Shown: positions 8,228 through 16,621, counted from the stretch's first letter. The stretch: DNA of 64,000 bases from Chryseobacterium sp. PMSZPI (GCF_002835665.1 NZ_PIZV01000006.1:1-64000), one strand, 5' to 3'. Notes: generated by a model not told the origin, from the sequence alone. A program made the numbers and translations.

Positions 8228-8728
8228 ATGAAATATACTACAAAATGGCTTACTGATAAGACCCGCATTAAAGAACTGGTAGATTTTTTTATCACCCATA
8301 AAACGGATTCTTATATTTCCCATGGTGAAATGATGTCCGGAAGAGCTCTGGATTCTCATCATTGGAATCCGGATCTTGAAGTTATTTTAACGGAACAGTT
8401 GATTACTGATTTTAATTCCGATGGAAGCTCAAAATTAAATATTCTGGTGTCTGAAAATGAAAATGGAGAAATTGTTGGTATGATGGTTTTTAATATCATT
8501 AACAGTCCTTTTAAAAAGTACGCTATTTTGGAAGATATGCTTCTAGACCAGTCTGTGAGAGGGCAATCTCTGGGAAGTAAACTTTTAGAAAAAGCAATTC
8601 AGGAGTCTAAGAACTGGAATATCAGTTTTATTTTATTAGAAAGTGGAATCAACAATCATGGCGCTCACAACTTTTTCAGCCGGTATGGTTTTAAGAAAAT
8701 ATCGGAAAGTTATATTTTAAGTTTATAA
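8228..8728 (+). CDS. GNAT-family N-acetyltransferase
   Basis: 166 aa. The acetyl-CoA binding motif A is visible near residues 100-120 (ILEDMLLDQSVRGQSLGSKL, the RGxxxGxxL loop being RGQSLGSKL). Motif B follows with NNHGAHNFFSRYGFKK, where the Ala-x-x-F-x-x-x-x-GF pattern is typical of the fold. The N-terminal part is less conserved and probably sets substrate choice, which cannot be inferred. It stands alone between repeat-rich spacers; no promoter box was recognised. Confidence 0.88.
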   Translation: MKYTTKWLTDKTRIKELVDFFITHKTDSYISHGEMMSGRALDSHHWNPDLEVILTEQLITDFNSDGSSKLNILVSENENGEIVGMMVFNIINSPFKKYAILEDMLLDQSVRGQSLGSKLLEKAIQESKNWNISFILLESGINNHGAHNFFSRYGFKKISESYILSL

Positions 8729-8748
8729 ATTAAATACTGTAAAAAAAT

Positions 8749-8865
8749 GTGGCAAAACGTCTGAAGGAAATGATTGTTGATATTTCAAAAGTTACTTATA
8801 CCCCACCAAAGACTGAAAAAGCTACACAGAAACATTTAAATAAATTACATAAAGCCATCTCATGA
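8749..8865 (+). CDS. Possible 38-codon ORF or gene remnant
   Basis: A GTG-started reading frame that is Lys-rich (begins VAKRLKEMIV, ends KLHKAIS). Its TGA stop lies inside the stem of the terminator at 8851-8880. This is the arrangement expected at the 3' end of a real gene, so it may be a small gene or the surviving tail of a lost one. The protein is not recognised and no upstream promoter is evident. Confidence 0.25.
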   Translation: MAKRLKEMIVDISKVTYTPPKTEKATQKHLNKLHKAIS

Positions 8866-8880
8866 AAATGGGGTGGCTTT
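8851..8880 (+). terminator. Terminator after the small ORF
   Basis: A 13-bp stem (AAAGCCATCTCAT with ATGGGGTGGCTTT, two G-T pairs) closes a GAAA tetraloop and is followed by TTGTTTTT. Confidence 0.75.
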
Positions 8881-8992
8881 TGTTTTTAGCAAAGTGTATA
8901 ACATTTGTAATCACGCATCAAGTCGTAATAGGCAAACATTTAAAATTATAATAAAAATTACTATCCTCATAAATACCACAATAGCGACATGC

Positions 8993-9000
8993 TACATTTG
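8993..9000 (+). promoter_or_regulatory. Promoter -7 box of the small-ORF pair
   Basis: TACATTTG matches TAnnTTTG. It predicts a start of transcription near 9007 and hence the ATG at 9026 as the first usable start. Confidence 0.55.
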
Positions 9001-9025
9001 GATATTAAATATAAACATAACTATT

Positions 9026-9277
9026 ATGAATGTAAAAGAAAAAGAAAAAATTGAAAAGCTAGTTAAAAATCAATTAGCTCAATTTATTACTCTTAAAAGA
9101 CTTACTAAAAAGAATAATAGATTGGTGAGTCCTACAAGTTTCTTGAGGAAATTAACTTTAGCTAAGGAATTTGCGTCAAAATATACACATCAAAATTATA
9201 ATTCGAAAGATGATAAAATTTATTTTAATAACGAAGTGTCCAAAGCCTGCAAGGTAATTATTGATCATTACTTGTAG
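9026..9277 (+). CDS. Small basic protein of unknown function
   Basis: 83 aa, begins MNVKEKEKIEKLVKNQLAQF, Lys-rich and predicted mostly helical, without signal peptide or membrane segment. A longer reading frame exists upstream from 8873, but it would start inside the preceding terminator and before the TACATTTG box, so the ATG at 9026 is preferred. The family is not recognised. The next small ORF starts one base overlapping its TAG stop region (TAGATG), suggesting coupled translation. Confidence 0.55.
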   Translation: MNVKEKEKIEKLVKNQLAQFITLKRLTKKNNRLVSPTSFLRKLTLAKEFASKYTHQNYNSKDDKIYFNNEVSKACKVIIDHYL

Positions 9278-9448
9278 ATGAACGATTCGAGAAAATATTT
9301 AAAACACAAAGATTCATTTTTATATTGTAAAAACTTTAAGGAGGCAAAACTGGAATCCATTTCATTGATTCTTTCTAAGCGAATGTATTACTTAAAGCTT
9401 CATCAGCGAAAAAGTCGCAGTTCTTTGCTTCCTGAAACTATGCATTAG
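9278..9448 (+). CDS. Possible 56-aa partner ORF
   Basis: ATG at 9278-9280 follows immediately after the TAG of the 83-aa ORF. The product (begins MNDSRKYLKHKDSFLY, ends LLPETMH) is basic, with no recognised domain. The direct junction suggests translational coupling, but the ORF is short and composition alone cannot prove it is real. Confidence 0.3.
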   Translation: MNDSRKYLKHKDSFLYCKNFKEAKLESISLILSKRMYYLKLHQRKSRSSLLPETMH

Positions 9449-9505
9449 AATCATCTATTCTTTGCGTTTACAAAAAAATCACCTATAACGAGTATTTACC
9501 GACTA

Positions 9506-9534
9506 AAAAAGCTGCCTCAATGAGACAGCTTTTT
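9506..9534. terminator. Terminator downstream of the multicopper oxidase
   Basis: AAAAAGCTGCCTCA and TGAGACAGCTTTTT form a long stem (one mismatch). A/T runs on both sides make it usable from either strand; it sits just beyond the minus-strand oxidase stop. Confidence 0.75.
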
Positions 9535-9554
9535 GAATATAATTTAGTTTTTAT

Positions 9555-12221
9555 TTAATATGTTAAAGTAACTCCGGCTCCCCAGCCCATTTCATTATCA
9601 TAATTTCCGGAAAAGGACAACCATTTTTGAACAATATACCTTATTCCTGTTGAAAACTCTCCATCAGAATTGATACTGAAGTTTCCTCTTAATCTTCTGG
9701 AAAGTGGAATATCTTCACGGCTCAGTTCTAACAAGACTTTTCCGTTCTGATCGACACTTGCATCAGCAGTAATCAACATTGGAAGTACATACTGCATCCC
9801 GACAATGAAAGCAAATTTATTTTTTGAAGCTTTCTGCTGGCCAAACCAGGTCTTTTTACCATGGAAGTCCATTCCCGCATCTTCGGCCATTTGTCTTTCC
9901 ATAATTTCATGATTCTTCTGAACTCTGAATCCTGCATATGGCAGTGCCCATTGGAATTTCCCTAAGAACCTTCCTACTTTCGCACTTCCTTCAAAATGAT
10001 CAAAATTCCAGTTGGAATGGAATTCATTCAGATTAGCCCATCTTGGTCCGAACATTGTCATTGTTTCAGCATGTATTTTATTACTTGCTACATCTAACAT
10101 TGCCATAGAACTGATCATTTTATTGTCTTTCAGGAAATTTTTCCAGGCCAATTTCCTATTAGGTAACTGTGGATTAGGTTTAGAGTTTTCATAACTGAAA
10201 ATTCTTCCCATCCCTGCCATCATATGATATAAAATGTGACAATGAAAAAACCAGTCTCCATCCTGATTAGCTGCAAACTCAATCGTTACTGTTTCCATAG
10301 GCATGATATCCACTACGTTTTTCAATGGAGAATATTCTCCTTTTGAATTGATCAATCTAAAATCATGACCATGAAGGTGCATCGGATGGCGCATCATAGA
10401 GTTATTGTACAACTTAATTCTAAGAATCTCTCCTTTCTTGATAAGAATTTTATCTGTTTCAGTAACCGTTTTGTTATCTAAGGTCCACAGATAATGATTC
10501 ATGTTTCCTTCCAGGGTAAACTTCATTTCACGAAGGCTGTCGGTAGGAAGAATCGTTTTCTCAGGAGATTTTAAAATATTATAAGATAGTCTCTTAATCG
10601 ACTTTTCTTCTTTCATATCCATCCCTGAATGTTGAGAATGATCTTCTTTTTTATCCTCTTTAGTTTTCACTCCCATCATTTCGTTCATATGCTTCATCGT
10701 CATTTTTCTTTGACTTTCAGGTAATTCAGGATACATTACTTCATTCATATCCATCATCTGGTTCCCCATCGTCATATTCATCGGCTTCATATTCCCGCTC
10801 ATTTCCATCATTCCGTTCATCATTTTCATTCCTTCAAAAAGCATTAATCTCGGCAGATTAGGAGCTTCTACTTTTTCACCTGAGCCCAGCCAAAGGGAAG
10901 CATGTCCAATTCTGTCTTCTGATGTAGCACGGAATTCAAAGCTTTTGTTTTCAGGAATTGTCACTTCAATATCATAGGTTTCTGAAACACCGACAATCAA
11001 ACGATCGACTTCTACAGGCACCACATCATTCCCATCATTTCCAACTACTTTTATTTTTCCGCCCCCATAATTCAACCAAAAATAAGTAGAAGAACCGCCG
11101 TTGGCTACCCTTAATCGTACTTTATCTCCGGCTTTTAGATTGGAATAATCTGAACTTGGTACTCCGTTAATCAGAAACTTGTCATAGTAAACATCACTTA
11201 CATCCATCGCTTCCATCCTTTTCCATTCATTCAGGGCCTTCGTTCCAAAATTTCCTGATTTAATGGCTTCCCAATAACTCTGAACTGCATTTTTTTTAAC
11301 AGCATACCAATCTGTATTGGCCATATGAAGCCTCCTTGCAATTTGCATTGGATCATCATCACTCCAATCTCCTAACAGCACTGGAATTTCAGCTGTATAT
11401 TCCGGTTTTGGCTCTCCTTCCCTTTTTTTAAATACCAGAATCCCGTTCATTCCGATTTGCTCCTGAAGCGCTTCATGGGAGTGATACCAATAGGTTCCAT
11501 TCTGGGAGATTCTAAATTTATACAAATGAGTCTCTCCGGGTTGTACTGGTTTTGTCGTTAAATAAGGAACTCCATCATGTTCATTAGGAAGAATTACACC
11601 ATGCCAATGAAGGCCTGTATTTTCCTTAAGCATATTATGCAGATAGATTTCCGCGGTATCTCCTTCTGTAAAATACAAGGTTGGAGCCTGAAGTTTGCCA
11701 TTAATTGCGATAGCTCGTCTGTTTTTGCCGGTAAAATTGACGATTGTATCTTTTACATATAAATCATAACGAACTGTTTTTCCGCCAAAAGTAACTTTCC
11801 CATTTTCAGAATTCCTTTTAAAAATAGTTTCATTTTCTTTTGAAGTATCAGCTGTAACATGCTTATGATCTTCTTTTTCAATTAAATTCATTCCACATTT
11901 CGGGCACTTTCCCGGTTTATCCGACTTTACTTCAGGATGCATCGGACAAGTATAAGAAGAGGTAGATAAAGTCTGTGATTTCACTTGGCCTACAGCACTC
12001 ATATCAGATTTAATGATGTTAGTTTCTTCAGACCTTTTAACTATTTCTGGTTTTATTTTAGTTACCGTTTTTTTTACCAAAGTCATTCCACATTTTGGGC
12101 AATCTCCAGGTTTTGAAGATACAACTTCAGCATGCATCGGACAGGTATAATATGTCTTATTGGTTTGAGCAAAAGTAAAAACAGAAAATAAAAGTACCAG
12201 AAACATTATTAGCTTTTTCAT
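9555..12221 (-). CDS. Multicopper oxidase (CopA-like) with two metal-binding motifs and CopB-like C-terminus
   Basis: 888 aa, exported (signal peptide to about residue 19, TFAQ). Two heavy-metal-binding motifs follow: YYTCPMHAEV...CPKCGM (about 24-47) and YTCPMHPEV...CPKCGM (about 90-112). The oxidase part has the copper ligand sets HWHG (about 205), WYHSHE (about 245), HPMHLHGHDF and FHCHILYHMMAGM, with a Met-rich insert (MKMMNGMMEMSG and onward) typical of copper-resistance CopA. After about residue 690 the chain continues for some 190 residues with alternating aromatic strands ending GWGAGVTLTY, resembling the outer-membrane protein CopB. It probably oxidises or sequesters Cu(I) in the periplasm. 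It is the last gene of a copper operon. Confidence 0.9.
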   Translation of the reverse strand: MKKLIMFLVLLFSVFTFAQTNKTYYTCPMHAEVVSSKPGDCPKCGMTLVKKTVTKIKPEIVKRSEETNIIKSDMSAVGQVKSQTLSTSSYTCPMHPEVKSDKPGKCPKCGMNLIEKEDHKHVTADTSKENETIFKRNSENGKVTFGGKTVRYDLYVKDTIVNFTGKNRRAIAINGKLQAPTLYFTEGDTAEIYLHNMLKENTGLHWHGVILPNEHDGVPYLTTKPVQPGETHLYKFRISQNGTYWYHSHEALQEQIGMNGILVFKKREGEPKPEYTAEIPVLLGDWSDDDPMQIARRLHMANTDWYAVKKNAVQSYWEAIKSGNFGTKALNEWKRMEAMDVSDVYYDKFLINGVPSSDYSNLKAGDKVRLRVANGGSSTYFWLNYGGGKIKVVGNDGNDVVPVEVDRLIVGVSETYDIEVTIPENKSFEFRATSEDRIGHASLWLGSGEKVEAPNLPRLMLFEGMKMMNGMMEMSGNMKPMNMTMGNQMMDMNEVMYPELPESQRKMTMKHMNEMMGVKTKEDKKEDHSQHSGMDMKEEKSIKRLSYNILKSPEKTILPTDSLREMKFTLEGNMNHYLWTLDNKTVTETDKILIKKGEILRIKLYNNSMMRHPMHLHGHDFRLINSKGEYSPLKNVVDIMPMETVTIEFAANQDGDWFFHCHILYHMMAGMGRIFSYENSKPNPQLPNRKLAWKNFLKDNKMISSMAMLDVASNKIHAETMTMFGPRWANLNEFHSNWNFDHFEGSAKVGRFLGKFQWALPYAGFRVQKNHEIMERQMAEDAGMDFHGKKTWFGQQKASKNKFAFIVGMQYVLPMLITADASVDQNGKVLLELSREDIPLSRRLRGNFSINSDGEFSTGIRYIVQKWLSFSGNYDNEMGWGAGVTLTY

Positions 12222-12247
12222 AACATTTCAAACTTTTTTAGAAGTCA

Positions 12248-12280
12248 CATAGCTTAAAGTTAATTATAATTTAAGCTATG
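12248..12280. repeat. Inverted repeat between the DUF3347 and oxidase genes
   Basis: CATAGCTTAAA and TTTAAGCTATG are perfect 11-bp arms around an 11-base AT spacer. There is no T run after it on the minus strand, so it may be an operator or an mRNA hairpin rather than a terminator. Confidence 0.5.
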
Positions 12281-12311
12281 CAACTAACTATATTAATGAT
12301 TAATACAATAT

Positions 12312-12785
12312 TTATTTAATTTCTGACTTCACGCTTCCACATGAAAGCATAGATTTGCCATAATATGGATTAGCGATCTGTTTTTCATTGCTCAACCAAC
12401 TGCTATCAGCCATTGGACAATATTGTACATACACCGGTTTTTCGGAAAGTTTGAATTGCTTTGTCAGCGCAATCATATTGTCTGAAAGATTGGCAAAAGT
12501 TTCTCTTTGGGTAGCTACAGTTCTCGCTTCGGAAATTACTGAAGCGTCTTTTCTAAGGATATTAAGGTTCCCTTCAGAAACTGATTTATAATCAATTGTT
12601 GAAGCGGTTTTAATGAATTCAGTTGCTGCTTTTGCTGTCTTGTCTGCATCATCAGAAGCTAAAGCTGCTTTGATCGCAATATAGTTCTGATACAGTTTTG
12701 AAACTTGTGCATCCTTTCTAGATTGTGCTGAAAGTGAAATAATTGAAAATAAAGATAAGGCTGCTGTAATGATATACTTTTTCAT
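12312..12785 (-). CDS. DUF3347 copper-associated secreted protein
   Basis: 157 aa with a clear signal peptide (ending SLSAQ). The helical middle (YQNYIAIKAALASDDADKT) and the C-terminal YVQYCPMADSSWLSNE...NPYYGKSMLSCG pattern with its Cys, Met and Trp residues are the hallmark of DUF3347, a domain found beside copper export and copper oxidase genes in Bacteroidetes and thought to bind copper. It lies between the HYC_CC_PP gene and the multicopper oxidase, all on the minus strand, so a role in periplasmic copper handling is inferred. Confidence 0.85.
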   Translation of the reverse strand: MKKYIITAALSLFSIISLSAQSRKDAQVSKLYQNYIAIKAALASDDADKTAKAATEFIKTASTIDYKSVSEGNLNILRKDASVISEARTVATQRETFANLSDNMIALTKQFKLSEKPVYVQYCPMADSSWLSNEKQIANPYYGKSMLSCGSVKSEIK

Positions 12786-12899
12786 TGTTTTAAATTTTTA
12801 GAATTAATTGTTTTAATAGAGAATAAGGGTAACGCACAGGTAATGCGTCAAGGCATGTCATCTAACAATATCCCGGATACTGAAAGCGACTGACGAATT

Positions 12900-13280
12900 C
12901 TAAATTCTAAAATTACAATGATTGATATAAATGGGTACCGGACGATATTCCGGAGGAGCATTGATTTGGATAGATGTAAATTTGGAAGCGGAAAAAGACC
13001 TGTCTGCAAAGAAAAACTGATGCTTAACCGGAATCTCCGAAATCTGGCTTAAAAAATCGATTTTAAGCAAGTCGGATTTTTGAGAATCATCAACTTTTAC
13101 AACTTTGATTTCTGTTTTGCAGCAATCTTTTTTGTTTTTAACACCACACTTCCCGCAGATATCATCCACCTTCTGACTTACAGAAACAAATTCCTGCATA
13201 CAATAATGAATACTAAATGCTGCTCCGGAAGAAAACCCGAAGTAGAAAATAGAAAACAATATAGCAAGAATCTTTTTCAT
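12900..13280 (-). CDS. HYC_CC_PP family protein
   Basis: 126 aa with an N-terminal signal or membrane segment. It shows the three motifs for which the family is named: HYC (SIHYCMQE), CC (KKDCCKTE, preceded by CGKCG) and PP (NAPPEYRP). These Cys- and His-rich proteins occur in Bacteroidetes beside copper genes and presumably bind or sense metal at the envelope. It is the first gene of the copper operon. The -7 box at 13288-13295 ends only eight bases before the ATG, so the mRNA may be leaderless or nearly so. Confidence 0.82.
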   Translation of the reverse strand: MKKILAILFSIFYFGFSSGAAFSIHYCMQEFVSVSQKVDDICGKCGVKNKKDCCKTEIKVVKVDDSQKSDLLKIDFLSQISEIPVKHQFFFADRSFSASKFTSIQINAPPEYRPVPIYINHCNFRI

Positions 13281-13287
13281 TGTAAAG

Positions 13288-13295
13288 CAAAGTTA
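13288..13295 (-). promoter_or_regulatory. Promoter -7 box of the copper operon
   Basis: Read on the minus strand this is TAACTTTG, an exact TAnnTTTG match. No TTG is seen at the -33 position; instead the tandem repeats at 13314-13353 begin there, as expected for an activator-dependent promoter. Confidence 0.6.
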
Positions 13296-13313
13296 AAAAT
13301 AAGTCCGAAACCA

Positions 13314-13353
13314 TTGTTATAAAATTCGGTATTGTTGTTATAAAATTCCGGTA
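13314..13353. promoter_or_regulatory. Tandem 18/19-bp direct repeat, candidate operator of the copper operon
   Basis: TTGTTATAAAATTCGGTA (13314-13331) recurs as TTGTTATAAAATTCCGGTA (13335-13353), offset by 21 bases, i.e. two helical turns. It lies directly upstream of the copper-operon -7 box. A regulator binding the same face twice is inferred; the regulator is not in the window. Confidence 0.5.
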
Positions 13354-13360
13354 AACAAAA

Positions 13361-13393
13361 AAAAAACGTTTGAAAAGTATTCAAACGTTTTTT
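13361..13393. terminator. Terminator of the TonB-dependent receptor gene
   Basis: AAAAAACGTTTGAA and TTCAAACGTTTTTT form a perfect 14-bp stem with a five-base loop, just after the minus-strand receptor stop at 13443. Confidence 0.85.
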
Positions 13394-13442
13394 ATTTTTT
13401 ATCCTTACAAATGCCAGGCATAAAAGTATTGCAAATTTTTGT

Positions 13443-15650
13443 CTACAGTTTAAACTCTAATTTTACATTAAAGAAACGCCCGGTGAGATATACAGGAACC
13501 GGATATATTCTTGTAGAAGTATAATCCGAAACCCATTGATTGGCAACTGCATTGTCAATATTAAATGCATTGAACACTTGTACACCCAATGTCAATTCCT
13601 GAAAATTACCCCAGAAACCGGATCTTTTTTTCTTATCTCTTGGATCAATGAATACTTTTGATAATCCGATATCCACTCTTTTATAAGACGTTAATGTTTT
13701 CTGATATTGGTATGGATCTGTGAAAACAGGTGCTCCGTTCGGTAATCCCATTGCATATACCAGTGTAAGATTTACACGCATTGACGGGAAGCTCGGCATA
13801 TAATCCTGATAGAACATCGCAAACCTGAATCTTTGATCGGTAGGTCTCGGAATATCTCCTCTCCCATCAATATTTTCATATACTCTCGCATAACTGGCAG
13901 ATAACCAGGAATCCACTCCCGGTACAAATTCTCCAAATAATCTCGCATCTACACCGTAAGCATATCCGGTAGCATTATTTTTACCTGAATAACGAATTCT
14001 CACATTATCCATATAATACGGAATCAGGTTGTCCATTTTTTTATAATAGAGCTCTGTAGTAAGTTTAAATGGTCTGTCATACATCTGAAACTCATAATCG
14101 TTAGCAAGAATCACTTGTATCGAACGCTGAGATTTGATATCTGAATTAAAACTACCATCTAAATCTTTGATTTCCTTATAAAAAGGTGCCTGATAATAAA
14201 TACCTCCGGAAAGTTTAAACAACATATCGGTATCCCAATCCGGTTTTATAGCAAATTGGACTCTTGGAGAGACAATAGTTTCTTTATTGAAGCTCCAGTT
14301 TGAAACTCTTACTCCGGCATTCACAAATACTTTGCTGGCACCCCAGTAAAACTTCTGAGAATACTGAGCATAAGCTGATAATCTCGTAGGTTCAATATTA
14401 TTATTTCCGGCAATATAGTAGAACAGTTTAAGATCACCTGTATTTCCCGTTCTTGGATCAGGAATTGGTCTTGGAAGACTATAGCCTGTAGAGTCTACTA
14501 CTTTCCATTCATTGGTAAGATCTTTCAGATTTTCTTTTTCATACTTGAATCCAACCTCAAAATCAGTATTGACATTAGGAGAAAATTTTGCTCTGAACTG
14601 TGTCCCATAAGTTCTTACAAATAAATCATTTCTGGCATGTTCTATTTGAGACCCGGTATCGAATGAGGCCATAGGTTCTTTTGTTTTAGGATCAAATGTT
14701 TGTACCTGAAAACCGGATTCTATTGTATAATATTCCTTTTCTCTATTCTGATAGGCAAAACTATCTAAGGTAAATTTCCATTGATCAGAAGGTTTATAGT
14801 TCAGGGAAAATGTACCCATCATATTTTTATACTGATCATTTTCCTGACCTGCATACCCTATATACACTTTGATAGGCTGTAACTGACTTCCAAAATCTAC
14901 TGTTTTCTGTTTAGGGATCATTTCATAATCATTCTTAGAAAAATATCCTATGAAAGACATTGAAAACTTATCATTAACATGGTAGTTAATATAGGATTGA
15001 AAATCCCAATAAGTAGGATTAAAATCAGTTTTTTCGTTTAATGTTTTAAGAATCAGGTTGGTATTTCTGTATCTTCCTGAAAACAAAGCTGTCAGTTTTT
15101 TATCTTTAGAGGCAAAACCGGTAGAAAGTTTGCCGCCAATTAAACTTGCCTCCCCGGAAAGTTCGAATTTTTCGGGTTCACGATAATAAATATTCAGTGC
15201 GGAAGACATTTTATCACCATATTTAGCTTCAAATCCTCCTGCTGAGAAATTCACCGAAGAAACCATATCTGGGTTAATGATACTCATTCCTTCCTGTTGC
15301 GAATTTCTAATCAGGAAAGGTCTGTAAATCTCAATATCATTAATGTAGATAAGGTTTTCATCATAGTTTCCACCACGTACCATATATTGAGAAGACAGCT
15401 CTGTATTGGAGTTTACGGATGGAAGTGTTTTAAGTAATCCCTCGATCCCTCCATTTATAGAAGCCACAGCTTTGGCTTCTTTTGCTGATATTTTTATATT
15501 GGTAAGGTCATTTGTTTTCCCTGTTGTTTTTTTCTGGAATACAACTTCCTCAATATCGGTCACTTTAGTCGTCGCCGTATCCTTTTTTCTATGTTGAGAG
15601 AAAATCAGGATAGGAACCATAAGACTTAGCGGTAAAACTAGTTTTTTCAA
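13443..15650 (-). CDS. TonB-dependent outer-membrane receptor
   Basis: 735 aa. A signal peptide (KKLVLPLSLMVPILIFSQ) is followed by a TonB-box-like TDIEEVVF segment, a plug domain (about 45-170, with YMVRGGNYDENLIYINDIEI and GGFEAKYGDKMSS) and a long beta-barrel ending in the aromatic-terminated strand FNVKLEFKL. The carboxypeptidase-like repeat common in SusC proteins is missing and no SusD gene is adjacent, so the substrate is not a clear glycan. The start codon appears to be TTG (15648-15650): no in-frame ATG lies upstream, and the next Met would cut the signal peptide. It follows kdsA by 43 bases but probably functions independently. Confidence 0.9.
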   Translation of the reverse strand: MKKLVLPLSLMVPILIFSQHRKKDTATTKVTDIEEVVFQKKTTGKTNDLTNIKISAKEAKAVASINGGIEGLLKTLPSVNSNTELSSQYMVRGGNYDENLIYINDIEIYRPFLIRNSQQEGMSIINPDMVSSVNFSAGGFEAKYGDKMSSALNIYYREPEKFELSGEASLIGGKLSTGFASKDKKLTALFSGRYRNTNLILKTLNEKTDFNPTYWDFQSYINYHVNDKFSMSFIGYFSKNDYEMIPKQKTVDFGSQLQPIKVYIGYAGQENDQYKNMMGTFSLNYKPSDQWKFTLDSFAYQNREKEYYTIESGFQVQTFDPKTKEPMASFDTGSQIEHARNDLFVRTYGTQFRAKFSPNVNTDFEVGFKYEKENLKDLTNEWKVVDSTGYSLPRPIPDPRTGNTGDLKLFYYIAGNNNIEPTRLSAYAQYSQKFYWGASKVFVNAGVRVSNWSFNKETIVSPRVQFAIKPDWDTDMLFKLSGGIYYQAPFYKEIKDLDGSFNSDIKSQRSIQVILANDYEFQMYDRPFKLTTELYYKKMDNLIPYYMDNVRIRYSGKNNATGYAYGVDARLFGEFVPGVDSWLSASYARVYENIDGRGDIPRPTDQRFRFAMFYQDYMPSFPSMRVNLTLVYAMGLPNGAPVFTDPYQYQKTLTSYKRVDIGLSKVFIDPRDKKKRSGFWGNFQELTLGVQVFNAFNIDNAVANQWVSDYTSTRIYPVPVYLTGRFFNVKLEFKL

Positions 15651-15693
15651 AAGAAATGTTTTAGAATTTCTAAAATTAATGTTTTTTTAACAA

Positions 15694-16503
15694 TTACAAA
15701 ATCGATTCTCTAATTCTTGTTAATTTTTGTAATAAATCTTCTAATAAATCTAGTCTTAGCATGTTTGCTCCATCGGACAATGCTGTTTCCGGTGTTGGAT
15801 GTGTTTCGATAAAAATCCCATCTGCACCAACTGCAATTCCTGCTTTGGCAACGGTTTCAATAAGATCCGGTCTTCCTCCGGTAACCCCTGAGCTTTGGTT
15901 AGGTTGTTGTAATGAATGGGTAACATCCAAAATGACAGGTGCATATTCTCTCATAGTAGGAATTCCTCTATAATCCACAATTAAATCTGTATATCCGAAA
16001 GAATTTCCTCTTTCGATGATAGCCACTTTCTGATTATCAGAATCTGTTACTTTCTGAACGGCAAATTTCATGGCTTCCGGCGAAAGGAACTGTCCTTTTT
16101 TCAATGTAACACATTTTCCTGTTTTTGCAGCAGCAACCAATAAATCGGTTTGACGTACCAAAAATGCAGGAATCTGCAGCACATCTACATATTGAGCCGC
16201 CAATGCTGCATGCTCATTTTCATGAATATCCGTTGTTGTTGGAATATTGAAGGTCTCTCCTACTTTTTTAAGGATTTCAAGAGATTTTTCTTCACCGATT
16301 GTCGTGAAAGAATCTACACGGCTTCTGTTCGCTTTTTTAAAACTTCCCTTGAAAATATAAGGAATGTTATATTTATCTGTGATATTAATTACTTTTTCAG
16401 CAATTCTAAGTGCCATATCTTCTCCTTCAATAATACAAGGTCCTGCAATAAGGAAAAAGTTCTTTGAATCTTTGTGCTGAATATTATCTAAATACTGAAT
16501 CAT
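15694..16503 (-). CDS. kdsA: 3-deoxy-8-phosphooctulonate synthase (Kdo-8-P synthase)
   Basis: 269 aa, the normal family length. It condenses phosphoenolpyruvate with arabinose-5-phosphate on the way to Kdo, the inner sugar of LPS. Conserved blocks are visible: FLIAGPCIIEG (about 17-27), FKGSFKKANRSR, TDIHE, LQIPAFLVRQTDLL, KKGQFLSPEAM, ERGNSFGYTDL and HSLQQP. The matching kdsB lies at 38165-38887 in the same window but not in an operon with it. A G-rich telomere-like tract lies 80-120 bases upstream of its start. Confidence 0.97.
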   Translation of the reverse strand: MIQYLDNIQHKDSKNFFLIAGPCIIEGEDMALRIAEKVINITDKYNIPYIFKGSFKKANRSRVDSFTTIGEEKSLEILKKVGETFNIPTTTDIHENEHAALAAQYVDVLQIPAFLVRQTDLLVAAAKTGKCVTLKKGQFLSPEAMKFAVQKVTDSDNQKVAIIERGNSFGYTDLIVDYRGIPTMREYAPVILDVTHSLQQPNQSSGVTGGRPDLIETVAKAGIAVGADGIFIETHPTPETALSDGANMLRLDLLEDLLQKLTRIRESIL

Positions 16504-16583
16504 TTTTGTTATAATTAAAAAGTTCAGTAAAAATACTGAGAAAGTTTCAGACTTGGAAATTATTTGAGGAGAGAGTGAGTTTT

Positions 16584-16621
16584 GGTTTAAGGTTTAGGGT
16601 TTAGGGTTTAGGGTTTAGGGG
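16584..16621 (+). repeat. Telomere-like TTTAGGG tandem repeat
   Basis: Four exact TTTAGGG units (16593-16620), preceded by a degenerate GGTTTAA unit. Four GGG runs with TTTA loops meet the pattern of a G-quadruplex on the plus strand. Related TTAGGGA and GGGTTTGA repeats occur at 17626-17690, and two TTTAGGG-like units occur near 56180. Confidence 0.8.
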
